From Paenibacillus sp. BJ-4 (lineage in GTDB: Bacteria; Bacillota; Bacilli; Paenibacillales; Paenibacillaceae): a stretch of 64,000 nt of DNA. The notes under the pieces were generated by a model. The model did no database searches. It was not told the origin of the DNA and saw nothing but the letters and a program-made list of their open reading frames with translations. Position 1 is the first letter of the stretch. Each line of letters starts with the position of its first letter. A program made the position numbers and the translations under genes. Where the stretch lies: the NCBI RefSeq assembly GCF_020404765.1, contig NZ_JAIVEM010000091.1:636-64635 (forward strand), in the 5' to 3' direction. Below are positions 36,123 to 44,620 of this stretch, piece by piece.

Positions 36123-36151
36123 AATTTATGATACATAATGTATCTTGTCAA
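36123..36151 (-). promoter_or_regulatory. lasso operon promoter with embedded operator
   Basis: Minus strand: perfect -35 TTGACA (36146-36151), 17-base spacer, -10 TAAATT (36123-36128). The spacer contains a perfect 15-base palindrome, GATACAT-A-ATGTATC (36130-36144). The same design is found at 58759-58787 before the EPS operon. Confidence 0.8.
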
Positions 36152-36282
36152 TCCCTTTGATGGATAAATTGTGTACATGACGCTCATCCTAATCCATAAG
36201 TGCATCTTGTACAGGCGATAGCGGTCGCCACATGTAACTTTTCAGCTCAGCTTATGTGAGGTTAAAGAAGGAGCGTAGCATT

Positions 36283-37185
36283 ATGGGACAAGCTGTTAAA
36301 GGTACGATTACCATTGAAGGTCAGGAAATTCCCATCACCAACCCGAATAAACCACTGTGGCCGGAAGCCGGTGTGACCAAAGCGTTATATCTTCGCAAGC
36401 TTGCAGTGTTGGCGCCTTTCCTGCTCAAATATTGCCAGCATCGCTTGCTGACCGTCATCCGCTGGCCACATGGCATTCACGGGGATTTTTTTTATCAGAA
36501 AAATGCTCCACATCCTCGACCAGATTATATTGAAACCACGTTGCATGACGGTATTGAATATATCGTGCTTAACAAGCTGCCACAATTGCTATGGCTCGGC
36601 AATCAAGCTGCGCTGGAATTTCATCCCTCCCTGCATCAAGCGGGAAGCCATTTGCCGTGTGAATGGATGATTGATTTGGACCCGTCCAGAGAAGTAGAGC
36701 CACGCATTATGGAGGCTGCCTCCATCGTCGGTGAAGTGCTGGCTTCGCTTGGTTTGGAATCGGTCCCCAAAACATCCGGAGCCACCGGAGTGCAAATTAT
36801 CGTTCCGATTCGAACAGGCGTAACCTTCGACGAGCTTCGCAGCATCGGACTGCTGGTCGGACAATTTGTGACGGAAAAACACCCGCATCTGTTCACACTG
36901 GAACGATTAAAGAAGGATCGTGGAACAGCCATCTATTTTGATTATTTACAGCATTATCAGGGGAAAACGCTGGCTGCTCCCTATACCCCGCGGGCACGCC
37001 CCGGTGCAACTGTATCCACTCCGCTAACATGGGAAGAGGTACGGCGGGATGTATCACCGCTTGACTACCATTTGCTGAATATTGAGGAACGGCTAAATCA
37101 GATAGGCGACTTGATCGGCAAGGTTCCTCCCCAGCCTGTCGAGGATGTTCTAAAGCATATGCGTGCCAAGGCTGGTCCAATCTGA
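36283..37185 (+). CDS. ligD: LigD-type NHEJ polymerase/primase domain protein
   Basis: A 300-residue stand-alone LigD polymerase domain (archaeo-eukaryotic primase fold): ITNPNKPLWPEAGVTKALYL, the DLDP metal site in EWMIDLDPSREVEP, SGATGVQIIVPI, and DRGTAIYFDYLQH. It fills gaps at Ku-bound ends. There is no ligase or phosphoesterase domain here, so a separate ATP-dependent ligase must exist elsewhere. The ATG at 36283 is 9 bases after AAGGAG. It diverges from the lasso operon; ku lies on its other side at 26285. Confidence 0.92.
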   Translation: MGQAVKGTITIEGQEIPITNPNKPLWPEAGVTKALYLRKLAVLAPFLLKYCQHRLLTVIRWPHGIHGDFFYQKNAPHPRPDYIETTLHDGIEYIVLNKLPQLLWLGNQAALEFHPSLHQAGSHLPCEWMIDLDPSREVEPRIMEAASIVGEVLASLGLESVPKTSGATGVQIIVPIRTGVTFDELRSIGLLVGQFVTEKHPHLFTLERLKKDRGTAIYFDYLQHYQGKTLAAPYTPRARPGATVSTPLTWEEVRRDVSPLDYHLLNIEERLNQIGDLIGKVPPQPVEDVLKHMRAKAGPI

Positions 37186-37208
37186 TGGCTGCCTACACAG
37201 AACAAAAG

Positions 37209-37254
37209 AAGGGGACAAATCCTACAACCGTAACGGCCGAGAATTTGTCCCCTT
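37209..37254 (-). terminator. terminator between ligD and yitT
   Basis: A 12-bp stem (AAGGGGACAAAT / ATTTGTCCCCTT) followed on the minus strand by CTTTTG; it ends the yitT-like gene and may also slow ligD transcription. Confidence 0.75.
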
Positions 37255-37257
37255 GAG

Positions 37258-38202
37258 CTAGTGTATTCCTTTTTTCTTAAAGCGTCCGCCCTTCACATCG
37301 TGAATGTTACCAATCGCCACAAAAGCGTGGGGGTCCCAGTCTTCAACGATGTTCTTCAGCTTCGCTTCCTCCAGACGGGTGATAACGACGAAAATGACTT
37401 TCTTGCTTTCGCCTGTAAAGCCGCCTTCACCTTCCAGATAGGTCACGCCCCGTCCAAGACGGTCTGTCAGAGCATCTCCAATATCGCGGTATTTATCACT
37501 AATAATCCAGACCGATTTGGACTGATCCAGACCTTCAATCGTAATATCAATCATTTTCATGGCAATATAATAAGCAATCATGGAATAGAGGGCATTCGGC
37601 CAGCCGAATACAAAGCCTGCACTTCCCAGAATGAAGATGTTAACGAAAAGTACGATCTCACCGACCGAAAAAGGAGTTTTTTCACTGACGAGAATAGCTA
37701 CGATCTCTGTTCCATCCAGCGAGCCGCCGGACCGAATCACAAGCCCGACCCCAACGCCGAGAATAACACCGCCAAAGATAGCGCCGAGCAGCGGTTCGCC
37801 AGGAGTCAATGCACTTACATTGTGAAGTAATGCGGTTCCGATGGACATTACAATAATGCCGAATAATGTGGATAAAGCGAAGGTTTTACCGATTTGTTTG
37901 TAGCCGATAACCAGAAATGGAAGGTTCAACAGGGTCAGGAAAATACCGAGCGGGTAGCCAGTAATCTTGGAGGCCATAATGGAGATACCTGTAACGCCTC
38001 CGTCAATAACGCCGTTGGGAACCAGGAATATTTCCAGGCCCACTGCCATCAGAGCCGCACCAACCACAATCATGGCTGCACGCTGCAACAGGCGTTTTGC
38101 TTTGTTCTTCGGATTAGCTGGAATTTTGCTGATCTTGGTCAACTCTCCGGTCACATCTGTGATCTCAGATAAATTTTGGACTTCCTTGCTCACTACACTC
38201 AT
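37258..38202 (-). CDS. YitT-family membrane protein with DUF2179 domain
   Basis: A 314-residue protein. After a basic N terminus there are five or six membrane segments (~40-210, beginning RAAMIVVGAALMAVGLEIFLVPNGVIDGGVTGIS, the YitT signature). A cytoplasmic DUF2179 domain follows (GVTYLEGEGGFTGESKKVIFVVITRLE). Transport substrate is unknown. It starts at the ATG at 38202 behind a GGGGGG tract and has a terminator-like hairpin in its leader at 38240. Confidence 0.88.
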   Translation of the reverse strand: MSVVSKEVQNLSEITDVTGELTKISKIPANPKNKAKRLLQRAAMIVVGAALMAVGLEIFLVPNGVIDGGVTGISIMASKITGYPLGIFLTLLNLPFLVIGYKQIGKTFALSTLFGIIVMSIGTALLHNVSALTPGEPLLGAIFGGVILGVGVGLVIRSGGSLDGTEIVAILVSEKTPFSVGEIVLFVNIFILGSAGFVFGWPNALYSMIAYYIAMKMIDITIEGLDQSKSVWIISDKYRDIGDALTDRLGRGVTYLEGEGGFTGESKKVIFVVITRLEEAKLKNIVEDWDPHAFVAIGNIHDVKGGRFKKKGIH

Positions 38203-38239
38203 ATATAAATCCCCCCGTTACAGTATGATAATATTGGAC

Positions 38240-38267
38240 AAAAAAGGGGCTGCTATCCGCAGCCCCT
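38240..38267 (-). terminator. terminator-like hairpin in the leader of the yitT-like gene
   Basis: Minus strand GGGGCTGC-GGATA-GCAGCCCC followed by TTTTTTG, 38 bases before the yitT-like start. A possible -10 (TATACT at 38296-38301) lies upstream, so this may be a leader attenuator. It could instead be a second terminator for the cardiolipin synthase gene. Confidence 0.65.
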
Positions 38268-38374
38268 CTTCTTTACCGCGTTATTTATATATATAGTATA
38301 TCATAAAATTGTGATTTTGCGTAAAAAAGTTAGTAAAAAGCACATAAATCTCAATAAAGCGGGATTTTATTGAT

Positions 38375-38393
38375 AAAAACGGCGAAAATCGCC
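38375..38393 (-). terminator. cardiolipin synthase terminator
   Basis: Minus strand GGCGA-TTT-TCGCC followed by GTTTTTATC, directly behind the stop codon. Confidence 0.7.
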
Positions 38394-38394
38394 T

Positions 38395-39825
38395 TTAAAG
38401 GAGTGGAGAGAGCATGCGAGCTAGAATTTCAGCTGTTTTCTGCGCTCGCGACCGTCTACGGAATACATGTAAATCTATGCGCGAGGAGTTGGAAATGTCC
38501 TCTTCAAAATCAGTGGAAAGACGTTCCAGCACTGAATGCGCAAAAAGTACAGCAGTCAGCTCAAAATTATAGAAAAAGCTGCGCATGTCCATATTGGCAG
38601 TCCCAACCGAGCCAAGTAAGTCATCCACAATCACCACTTTGGCGTGAATAAATCCTTTTCGATATTGGTAGAACTCCACTCCCGCCTCCAGCAGTTCCTG
38701 CACATAGGACACAGACGCCAGATGAACCAGCTTCGAATCTGATTGATATGGAATAATAATCTTCACATCCACACCGCTAACCGCTGCCAGCTTAAGCGCC
38801 TCATAAATAGCCGGGTCAGGAATAAAATACGGTGTCGTAATCCAGATCCGCTCCTTGGCAACCGACAGCGCTCCAAAGCACATCTCCTGAATCGTATCCC
38901 ATACCTGATCGGGACCGCTGCTCAATATCTGTACCTCCTCATCTCCTGAACAGGTATGCGGCGGAAACAAATTTGCATCCATCAGCCTCTCGCCCGAGGC
39001 GAGCTTCCAGTCGCTCAGAAATACATTTTGCAGAAAATAGACGCTATCTCCTTCAATCTGCAAATGCGTATCCCTCCAAAATCCTACCTTAGGATATTTA
39101 CCGAGATAATCGTCGCCTACATTGATTCCGCCCACAAATCCAATGATTCCATCCACCACCAAGATTTTACGGTGATTTCGGTAGTTGATCCGCCGATCCA
39201 GCGTAGCAAAAAATGGAGGCAGAAAATAATGAAAATCTACTCCCGCCTCGGTACAAGTGCGGATAAAAGAATAGGGCAAATTGTAGCTTCCCACGCCGTC
39301 CACCACAAATCGTACTTTTACTCCCTCACGTGCCTTGCGGATCATGACCTCCTGAAACTTTCTTCCGATTTCGTCCGCCCGGAATATGTAAAACTCCACA
39401 TGAATATGATGCTGCGCCTGCTCCATCGCGGTCAGCATCGCTTCAAAGGTCTCTTTTCCGTTGGTCAGGACACGCGTACGATTGCATCCAGTCAACGGAT
39501 TTTCAGACATGCGAATTAACTGGTTAAACAGACGCTCCTGATGTCTGAAATGGGGATTGTGCATTTGTTCCACCTGCTCAATCACCCTCGATTGAGCCCA
39601 CAGGCGCTCCCGGAATTCACGAAACAGCTGTGATCCTGCTTTTCGAATCATTTTGCGCTTCTTATAATCCTGTGCTACAAAGTAGTACACGACAAAGCCA
39701 ATAAGCGGAAAGCAGAACAAAATGAATAGCCAGGCTACTGCTTTGGACGGCTTCCGGAATTCAAAGAGCAGGATCGTTCCGGTCTGAAAAATAAAAACGA
39801 TTAAAACCAACAGCAACCACAGCAT
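38395..39825 (-). CDS. cls: cardiolipin synthase
   Basis: A 476-residue phospholipase-D superfamily enzyme: two N-terminal membrane segments (3-22, 32-52) and two HKD motifs, NYRNHRKILVVDGIIGFVGG and FIHAKVVIVDDLLGSVGT. It condenses two phosphatidylglycerols to cardiolipin at the membrane. The ATG at 39825 is 7 bases after GGAGG; the TTG at 39831 is too close. It is monocistronic. Confidence 0.95.
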   Translation of the reverse strand: MLWLLLVLIVFIFQTGTILLFEFRKPSKAVAWLFILFCFPLIGFVVYYFVAQDYKKRKMIRKAGSQLFREFRERLWAQSRVIEQVEQMHNPHFRHQERLFNQLIRMSENPLTGCNRTRVLTNGKETFEAMLTAMEQAQHHIHVEFYIFRADEIGRKFQEVMIRKAREGVKVRFVVDGVGSYNLPYSFIRTCTEAGVDFHYFLPPFFATLDRRINYRNHRKILVVDGIIGFVGGINVGDDYLGKYPKVGFWRDTHLQIEGDSVYFLQNVFLSDWKLASGERLMDANLFPPHTCSGDEEVQILSSGPDQVWDTIQEMCFGALSVAKERIWITTPYFIPDPAIYEALKLAAVSGVDVKIIIPYQSDSKLVHLASVSYVQELLEAGVEFYQYRKGFIHAKVVIVDDLLGSVGTANMDMRSFFYNFELTAVLFAHSVLERLSTDFEEDISNSSRIDLHVFRRRSRAQKTAEILARMLSPLL

Positions 39826-39949
39826 GTCCAAGCCTCCTTGTATATCTACGTTTTATACCAAGCTCTCCAATTTTTTTGACATGTTTGCCCCTTTAGCTGA
39901 ATAGATAGTAACCAAGCACTATAGGAGCGATGTCCGGAAAGGAGCGATT

Positions 39950-40981
39950 ATGAAAAAAGGAAGCCTAAATCGCCGGATGACCTTGCTTGTCATTCGGGAT
40001 GCACAGCAACCACCCAAGCAGCTGCAATGCTCTACAGCCGCTGTCATTCTCGTCCCGACCCTTGTGATCGCGTCCATCTCTACACTCGTGATCGGGCTGC
40101 AAATCCGTTCTTCCCATATTATTTCCCAAATGGAAACGAATCTTGCTGTCCAGAGTTTGCAGATGGAGGTTACAGTAGCAGACAAGGATGCAGCCATCGG
40201 GCGACTACGACGCGAGGTCATGGAGCTGACGAATCAAGCGACCAGTATTCGTGAACGCCTCCAGCGCATAACGGAATTGGAACAGCAAATGCAGCAATTT
40301 ATTCGTAAACACGGAAATTCATCTAGCGCAAGCAGCAATAAATCAACCATAACTCCGCTCTCCTGGGATGCCTCCGGCCATACCGGGGGCGAACTCATTG
40401 CAGTTCATGAAAATACAGCCCTGCTGGCTCGCCAGGCCATGGATGATTTTCAGGAGATCGAATCCCTGCTGGACACGGTGGAGCGCACGGTTCCCCGCTC
40501 TATTCAGCAGGCAAATGCCGTACAACAAGATCTGGAGCGTAAACAAGCTGCGCAACTACTCCAGACCCGCAGGCTGGCTCTTGCCGAGCAAGGGAGGCCC
40601 TCCGTTTGGCCTGTAGGCTCACGCCGAATGTCCTCCAGCTTCGGTTATCGCAGCGATCCAATTACGGGCAAATCAGCTTTCCATTCAGGCGTGGACATCG
40701 CCGGACAAACGGGAGATCCCGTCTATGCGGCAGGGGCTGGCACCGTACTGGAGGCCAATTCCAGCGGAGCCCGCGGCAAGTGCATTATCATCCAGCATCC
40801 TGACGGACTCCAGAGCTGGTATATGCACCTGAGCGGAATGCAGGTGGCTCCGGGAGATCGTGTCCAAAAAGGACAGACCATCGGCCTGCTGGGAAGCACC
40901 GGAAGAAGCACGGGACCTCATCTTCATTTTCAGATCGTCAAGCAAAACCAGCCTGTCGATCCATTACTGTATGTACAATAA
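39950..40981 (+). CDS. M23 family (LytM-type) cell-wall peptidase, membrane-anchored
   Basis: A 343-residue protein with a basic N terminus, one membrane segment (~28-52), a long periplasm-side coiled coil (~60-115 and ~145-205), and a C-terminal M23 domain. The zinc-site motifs are SAFHSGVDIAGQTGDP (HxxxD) and STGPHLHFQI (HxH). It cleaves peptidoglycan cross-bridges, or, like related coiled-coil proteins, activates other hydrolases. The residues needed for zinc are all present. The bactofilin gene follows by 19 bases, a pairing seen in many bacteria where bactofilin localises the peptidase for cell shape. Confidence 0.92.
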   Translation: MKKGSLNRRMTLLVIRDAQQPPKQLQCSTAAVILVPTLVIASISTLVIGLQIRSSHIISQMETNLAVQSLQMEVTVADKDAAIGRLRREVMELTNQATSIRERLQRITELEQQMQQFIRKHGNSSSASSNKSTITPLSWDASGHTGGELIAVHENTALLARQAMDDFQEIESLLDTVERTVPRSIQQANAVQQDLERKQAAQLLQTRRLALAEQGRPSVWPVGSRRMSSSFGYRSDPITGKSAFHSGVDIAGQTGDPVYAAGAGTVLEANSSGARGKCIIIQHPDGLQSWYMHLSGMQVAPGDRVQKGQTIGLLGSTGRSTGPHLHFQIVKQNQPVDPLLYVQ

Positions 40982-41000
40982 AAGATTGGGGGAAACCATC

Positions 41001-41471
41001 ATGTTCAAAGAATCGAAAAAAAAGCTCTCCGCCCCTGTAACAGATACGCTGCTGGCTAACGGCACCAGCTTTGAAGGTACTGTTGAGGCAGAGGCCAATA
41101 TTCGGATTGACGGCCATTTTCAAGGTGATATCCGCAGCACTCGTACCGTTATCATTGGAGAAACCGCTGTTGTACGCTCAGACATCATTGCACGGGACGT
41201 CGTTCTTGCCGGCAAGGTATTCGGCAGCATCACCACAGAGGGACGGCTGACCATTACGCCGACAGGCGAACTATACGGGAATACGGCGGCGACCGCATTA
41301 GTCATTTCAGAAGGCGGCGTACTGGACGGCACATCTCAAATGATCCGCACGAAGGATGCTGAGCCGTTGACCTCAGCGAATGATTCGAATGATTCGAACG
41401 ACGAATCCTTAGCCCGTTCCGACAAAAGTCAGGAAAATAACCAAGCTCCCCTGCAATCAGAAGCGGGATAA
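41001..41471 (+). CDS. bactofilin
   Basis: A 156-residue protein with a beta-helical bactofilin core: TLLANGTSFEGTVEAEANIRIDGHFQGDI then TVIIGETAVVRSDIIARDVVLAGKVFGSI. The tail is a low-complexity Ser/Asn/Asp stretch with three NDS repeats. It polymerises into cytoskeletal filaments. The ATG at 41001 is behind GGGGGA. It is co-transcribed with the M23 peptidase gene. Confidence 0.93.
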   Translation: MFKESKKKLSAPVTDTLLANGTSFEGTVEAEANIRIDGHFQGDIRSTRTVIIGETAVVRSDIIARDVVLAGKVFGSITTEGRLTITPTGELYGNTAATALVISEGGVLDGTSQMIRTKDAEPLTSANDSNDSNDESLARSDKSQENNQAPLQSEAG

Positions 41472-41510
41472 CAGCTAGCGACATGCCTTTAAATCATCCC
41501 CATCCTCTAC

Positions 41511-42596
41511 TCATTCCATGATATCCTCCACTCTGCGCTCCAAAAATAAATGGTATACCTTGCGTATGACAATTTTAGCGCACATATACAGCGGAATAAC
41601 CAGAATAATACCCAGTATACCAAGCAGGTCACCACCAACCAGCAGTAAAATGACAACAGTCAACGGATGAATATCCAGCTGCTTGCCAAAAACTATAGGA
41701 GACAGCCAATTATCCTGAATTTGCTGGGCAGCGATGACAACGACCAATGACCAGAGCGCCATGGAAGGCGATTCGAGGAATCCAATGATAAGCACAGGTA
41801 TGGAAGCCGCCACTGCCCCCACATAGGGAATAAAATTAAGAAAAATCGAAATAACGGCGAGCAGCAAGGCATAGGGCAAGCCAATCATCAGAAATCCAAG
41901 GAACATCATCACACCCAGTGCGACATTGATCAGCACCCGACTGACGATAAAGCTGCTGAGCGCACTATCGATATCCTCCATAACCTCCAGTGCGTCCTTG
42001 TGATATTTTTTAGGAAAGAAGTTTAGCATTTTAGGACTAAATTTGCTCCCTTCCTTCAGCATGTAATAAAGCAAAATCGGAAAAGTAGCCAACACGATAA
42101 AAAAGTAGGACACGAACGATACCAGCTTGACCGAATAATCGGACAGAGCAGATAAGGCTTCGTTAAGCGTATCCGACAGTCGTGACAGCGGGTCTTCACC
42201 CGGAGGCAGCACTTGCCTCAAGGATTGATTATGCCGCCATTGGCTCAATTGATCAACCAGACTTTTAATGAGCTTCGGCGCATTTTCAAATAAATTGGTT
42301 ACCTGATCCCGCAGCGTAGGCCACACACCCCATGAGAAAATAAAAAGCAGCATAGCAATGACCAAATAAATCAGTAATATGGAGATGGGCCGCTTGATTT
42401 TTCTCCGTTCCATCATATCCACTATGGGTCTCAATAAATAATAGAAGAAAAAGGACAGCATCAACGGTACGATCAGCAAGCTGACCAGGGACACGATGGG
42501 ACTGAATATAAAGCTTACTTTGGTGCCTAAATAAATGATGAGTAATAGCATGACAATACCTGTAGTCAGACGAAAAAAACGATTATTTTGCAGCAT
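41511..42596 (-). CDS. AI-2E family transporter (PerM/YtvI-like)
   Basis: A 361-residue protein with about seven to eight membrane segments in the AI-2E/PerM pattern: a pair at the N terminus, a soluble amphipathic loop (~95-150), then a conserved block, IVSRVLINVALGVMMFLGFLMIGLPYALLLAVISIFLNFIPYVGA, in which the IPYxGA motif is diagnostic. Substrates vary in the family. It converges with the bactofilin gene, 39 bases apart. Confidence 0.9.
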   Translation of the reverse strand: MLQNNRFFRLTTGIVMLLLIIYLGTKVSFIFSPIVSLVSLLIVPLMLSFFFYYLLRPIVDMMERRKIKRPISILLIYLVIAMLLFIFSWGVWPTLRDQVTNLFENAPKLIKSLVDQLSQWRHNQSLRQVLPPGEDPLSRLSDTLNEALSALSDYSVKLVSFVSYFFIVLATFPILLYYMLKEGSKFSPKMLNFFPKKYHKDALEVMEDIDSALSSFIVSRVLINVALGVMMFLGFLMIGLPYALLLAVISIFLNFIPYVGAVAASIPVLIIGFLESPSMALWSLVVVIAAQQIQDNWLSPIVFGKQLDIHPLTVVILLLVGGDLLGILGIILVIPLYMCAKIVIRKVYHLFLERRVEDIME

Positions 42597-42713
42597 ATCG
42601 CGGGCCCCCTCTGATCTGTTTCTCTCTACCCTTTTAAACGCAAAACGACCCTACTGATTGATTCTTGCTGAAAATAGATTGCAATATACCCTGGCACAAA
42701 GAAAATGCCGAAA

Positions 42714-42750
42714 AAAGGACGTCCAAATGGTAGGCATTTGAACGTCCTTT
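42714..42750. terminator. bidirectional terminator
   Basis: AAAGGACGTCCAAATG / CATTTGAACGTCCTTT, a 16-bp stem with one mismatch and a 5-base loop, T-runs on both sides. It ends the ABC permease gene (minus strand). Confidence 0.85.
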
Positions 42751-42816
42751 TTGTGATTTCAGCATTTTGCAAAAATTATGATGTTATGAAAAACAGAACC
42801 TCTCAGGTACACGGAT

Positions 42817-43599
42817 TTAGGTTGAAACATCCCGTTTTACGAAAACCACCCAGGCAATGGCTATAAATACCACATAATAAGCGGCCAGCACGGTTAGGGA
42901 AAAGGTAAGACCAGAGCTTACCGTCCCCGGCGGCATATCAAGATATTTTTTCAGATCCATATGTGTAAAAAGTACGTATTGGGTCCATGCAAAACGATCG
43001 GTGTTAAACAAGCCAATAGAGTTATAGACTGTTTTGGTGAACATCATGAACAGCGACAGCCCAATCGCCAAGGCGCTGGAACGGAAAACAGCGGACAGCA
43101 TAAAAGCAAAGGCCATCGTCACAAATAAAGCGATATAGCTATACAAGAAGTTCAACGTGACGTAAGATATCGGATCACTGAACAACGGAACAGAACCTGC
43201 TGGTGCATCCTTGGATAACATCAGCCAAGAGGACAGCGTAACCATTAAGATCAAAATGATCGTTCCAAGCAAACTGAACAAAATAACGGAAATATACTTG
43301 GACAACAGTATTTTGCTGCGAGTCCAGGGCCGGATGAGCAGCAGCTTAATCGTTCCCCAAGTAAATTCACCGGCCACCGAATCAGCGGCTACAATGACCG
43401 TAAACGTCGTATTGAGGAAAAATGTAAACAACGTCGTCAACGCAATCCCATCCCACACACTGACCTGATCGGAAACCAGGGAAATCAGCATCGGGATCGC
43501 AGCAGTAATGACCGCCAGCAGTCCCAGCATAATCCATGTGCGCACACGCAGGTAAATTTTCAGATTTTCATTATGTACCAGCTTGAAGAAATCAGCCAA
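42817..43599 (-). CDS. ABC transporter permease (ABC-2 type)
   Basis: A 260-residue protein with six membrane segments and the ABC-2 layout seen in YxlG/bacitracin-type exporters (SVAGEFTWGTIKLLLIRPWTRSKILLSKYIS is the typical motif after the second helix). It starts with a TTG at 43599 inside the ATPase gene (8-base overlap), behind GGGAGG. Its substrate is not predictable. Confidence 0.9.
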   Translation of the reverse strand: MADFFKLVHNENLKIYLRVRTWIMLGLLAVITAAIPMLISLVSDQVSVWDGIALTTLFTFFLNTTFTVIVAADSVAGEFTWGTIKLLLIRPWTRSKILLSKYISVILFSLLGTIILILMVTLSSWLMLSKDAPAGSVPLFSDPISYVTLNFLYSYIALFVTMAFAFMLSAVFRSSALAIGLSLFMMFTKTVYNSIGLFNTDRFAWTQYVLFTHMDLKKYLDMPPGTVSSGLTFSLTVLAAYYVVFIAIAWVVFVKRDVST

Positions 43600-44512
43600 T
43601 GGACCCGCCTCCCGTCACTTCCAAAAATTGATCTTCCAGCGTACGGGCAACCGGGCGAATCGCATATACTTTAACTCCGTTTGCAGCCAGCAGGCTGTTC
43701 ATCTCTGCGATCTGTTCCCGCTCCAGATGAAGCAGCAGTTGATTGCTTTCGATGCGACCTGCTCCGGCAAGCGTATAGGCTTGCTCGGCATCATTTACTT
43801 CAAAAGCAATTTCAGTCGTTTGTACTTCTCCCTGAGCGCTCTTCAGTTGCTTGATGTCAACCAGCCGCCCACTCTGAATAATGGCTACACGGTCACACAT
43901 CAGTTCCATTTCGGACAACAAATGACTCGATACGAATACGGCAATTCCCTCGGTCCGGCTCAATTGACGCAAATAATCCCGCAGTTCGCGAATACCCTGC
44001 GGGTCGAGGCCATTGGTCGGCTCGTCCAGCACAAGCAGCTTCGGTCGATGTAAAATCGCCTGAGCTACTCCGAGTCGCTGCCGCATCCCAAGCGAGTAGG
44101 TTTTGACTTTATCGTGAATCCGGTTTTCAAGCCCTACCAAGCGTATCGCCTCATCCACGCGCTTCTGGGTTACCCCCGGAGACATTCGTGCAAAATGCTG
44201 CAAATTTTGATAGCCAGTCAAAAACTTATACATCTCCGGATTTTCAACAATCGCACCGACATGAGAAATAGCCTTTTCAAAATCCGTATTTATACTGTCT
44301 CCACAAATATGAATATCGCCCTTGCTTATCGAAATCAGCCCCACTATCATACGGATCGTGGTCGTTTTTCCCGCACCGTTGGGTCCGAGAAAACCAAATA
44401 CCTGTCCTGCCGGAACTTCCAGCGTCAGATTGTCCACAATCGCTTTCGAGGAGATGATTTTACTCACACCCTCCATACGTATGACGGGAACCTGTCCTGT
44501 CGCTTGCTGCAT
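43592..44512 (-). CDS. ABC transporter ATP-binding protein
   Basis: A 306-residue DrrA/BcrA-type ATPase: FLGPNGAGKTTTIRMI (Walker A), YSLGMRQRLGVAQAIL (signature, SLGM variant typical of drug/peptide exporters) and LLVLDEPTNGLDPQG (Walker B), plus a ~80-residue C-terminal domain. It pairs with the overlapping permease gene downstream. It might export a peptide, antibiotic or lipid-linked compound. A direct link to the neighbouring EPS genes is not shown. Confidence 0.93.
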   Translation of the reverse strand: MQQATGQVPVIRMEGVSKIISSKAIVDNLTLEVPAGQVFGFLGPNGAGKTTTIRMIVGLISISKGDIHICGDSINTDFEKAISHVGAIVENPEMYKFLTGYQNLQHFARMSPGVTQKRVDEAIRLVGLENRIHDKVKTYSLGMRQRLGVAQAILHRPKLLVLDEPTNGLDPQGIRELRDYLRQLSRTEGIAVFVSSHLLSEMELMCDRVAIIQSGRLVDIKQLKSAQGEVQTTEIAFEVNDAEQAYTLAGAGRIESNQLLLHLEREQIAEMNSLLAANGVKVYAIRPVARTLEDQFLEVTGGGSIG

Positions 44513-44620
44513 CCTATGAAACTCCTTCCATCCGGAGTGAAGCCCAGCGTTTTTTACTGTTCATTTCCGGTTTTGGAAGTATTGTACCATATTTATCCTT
44601 TCAGAAACACCTTGTCACGT

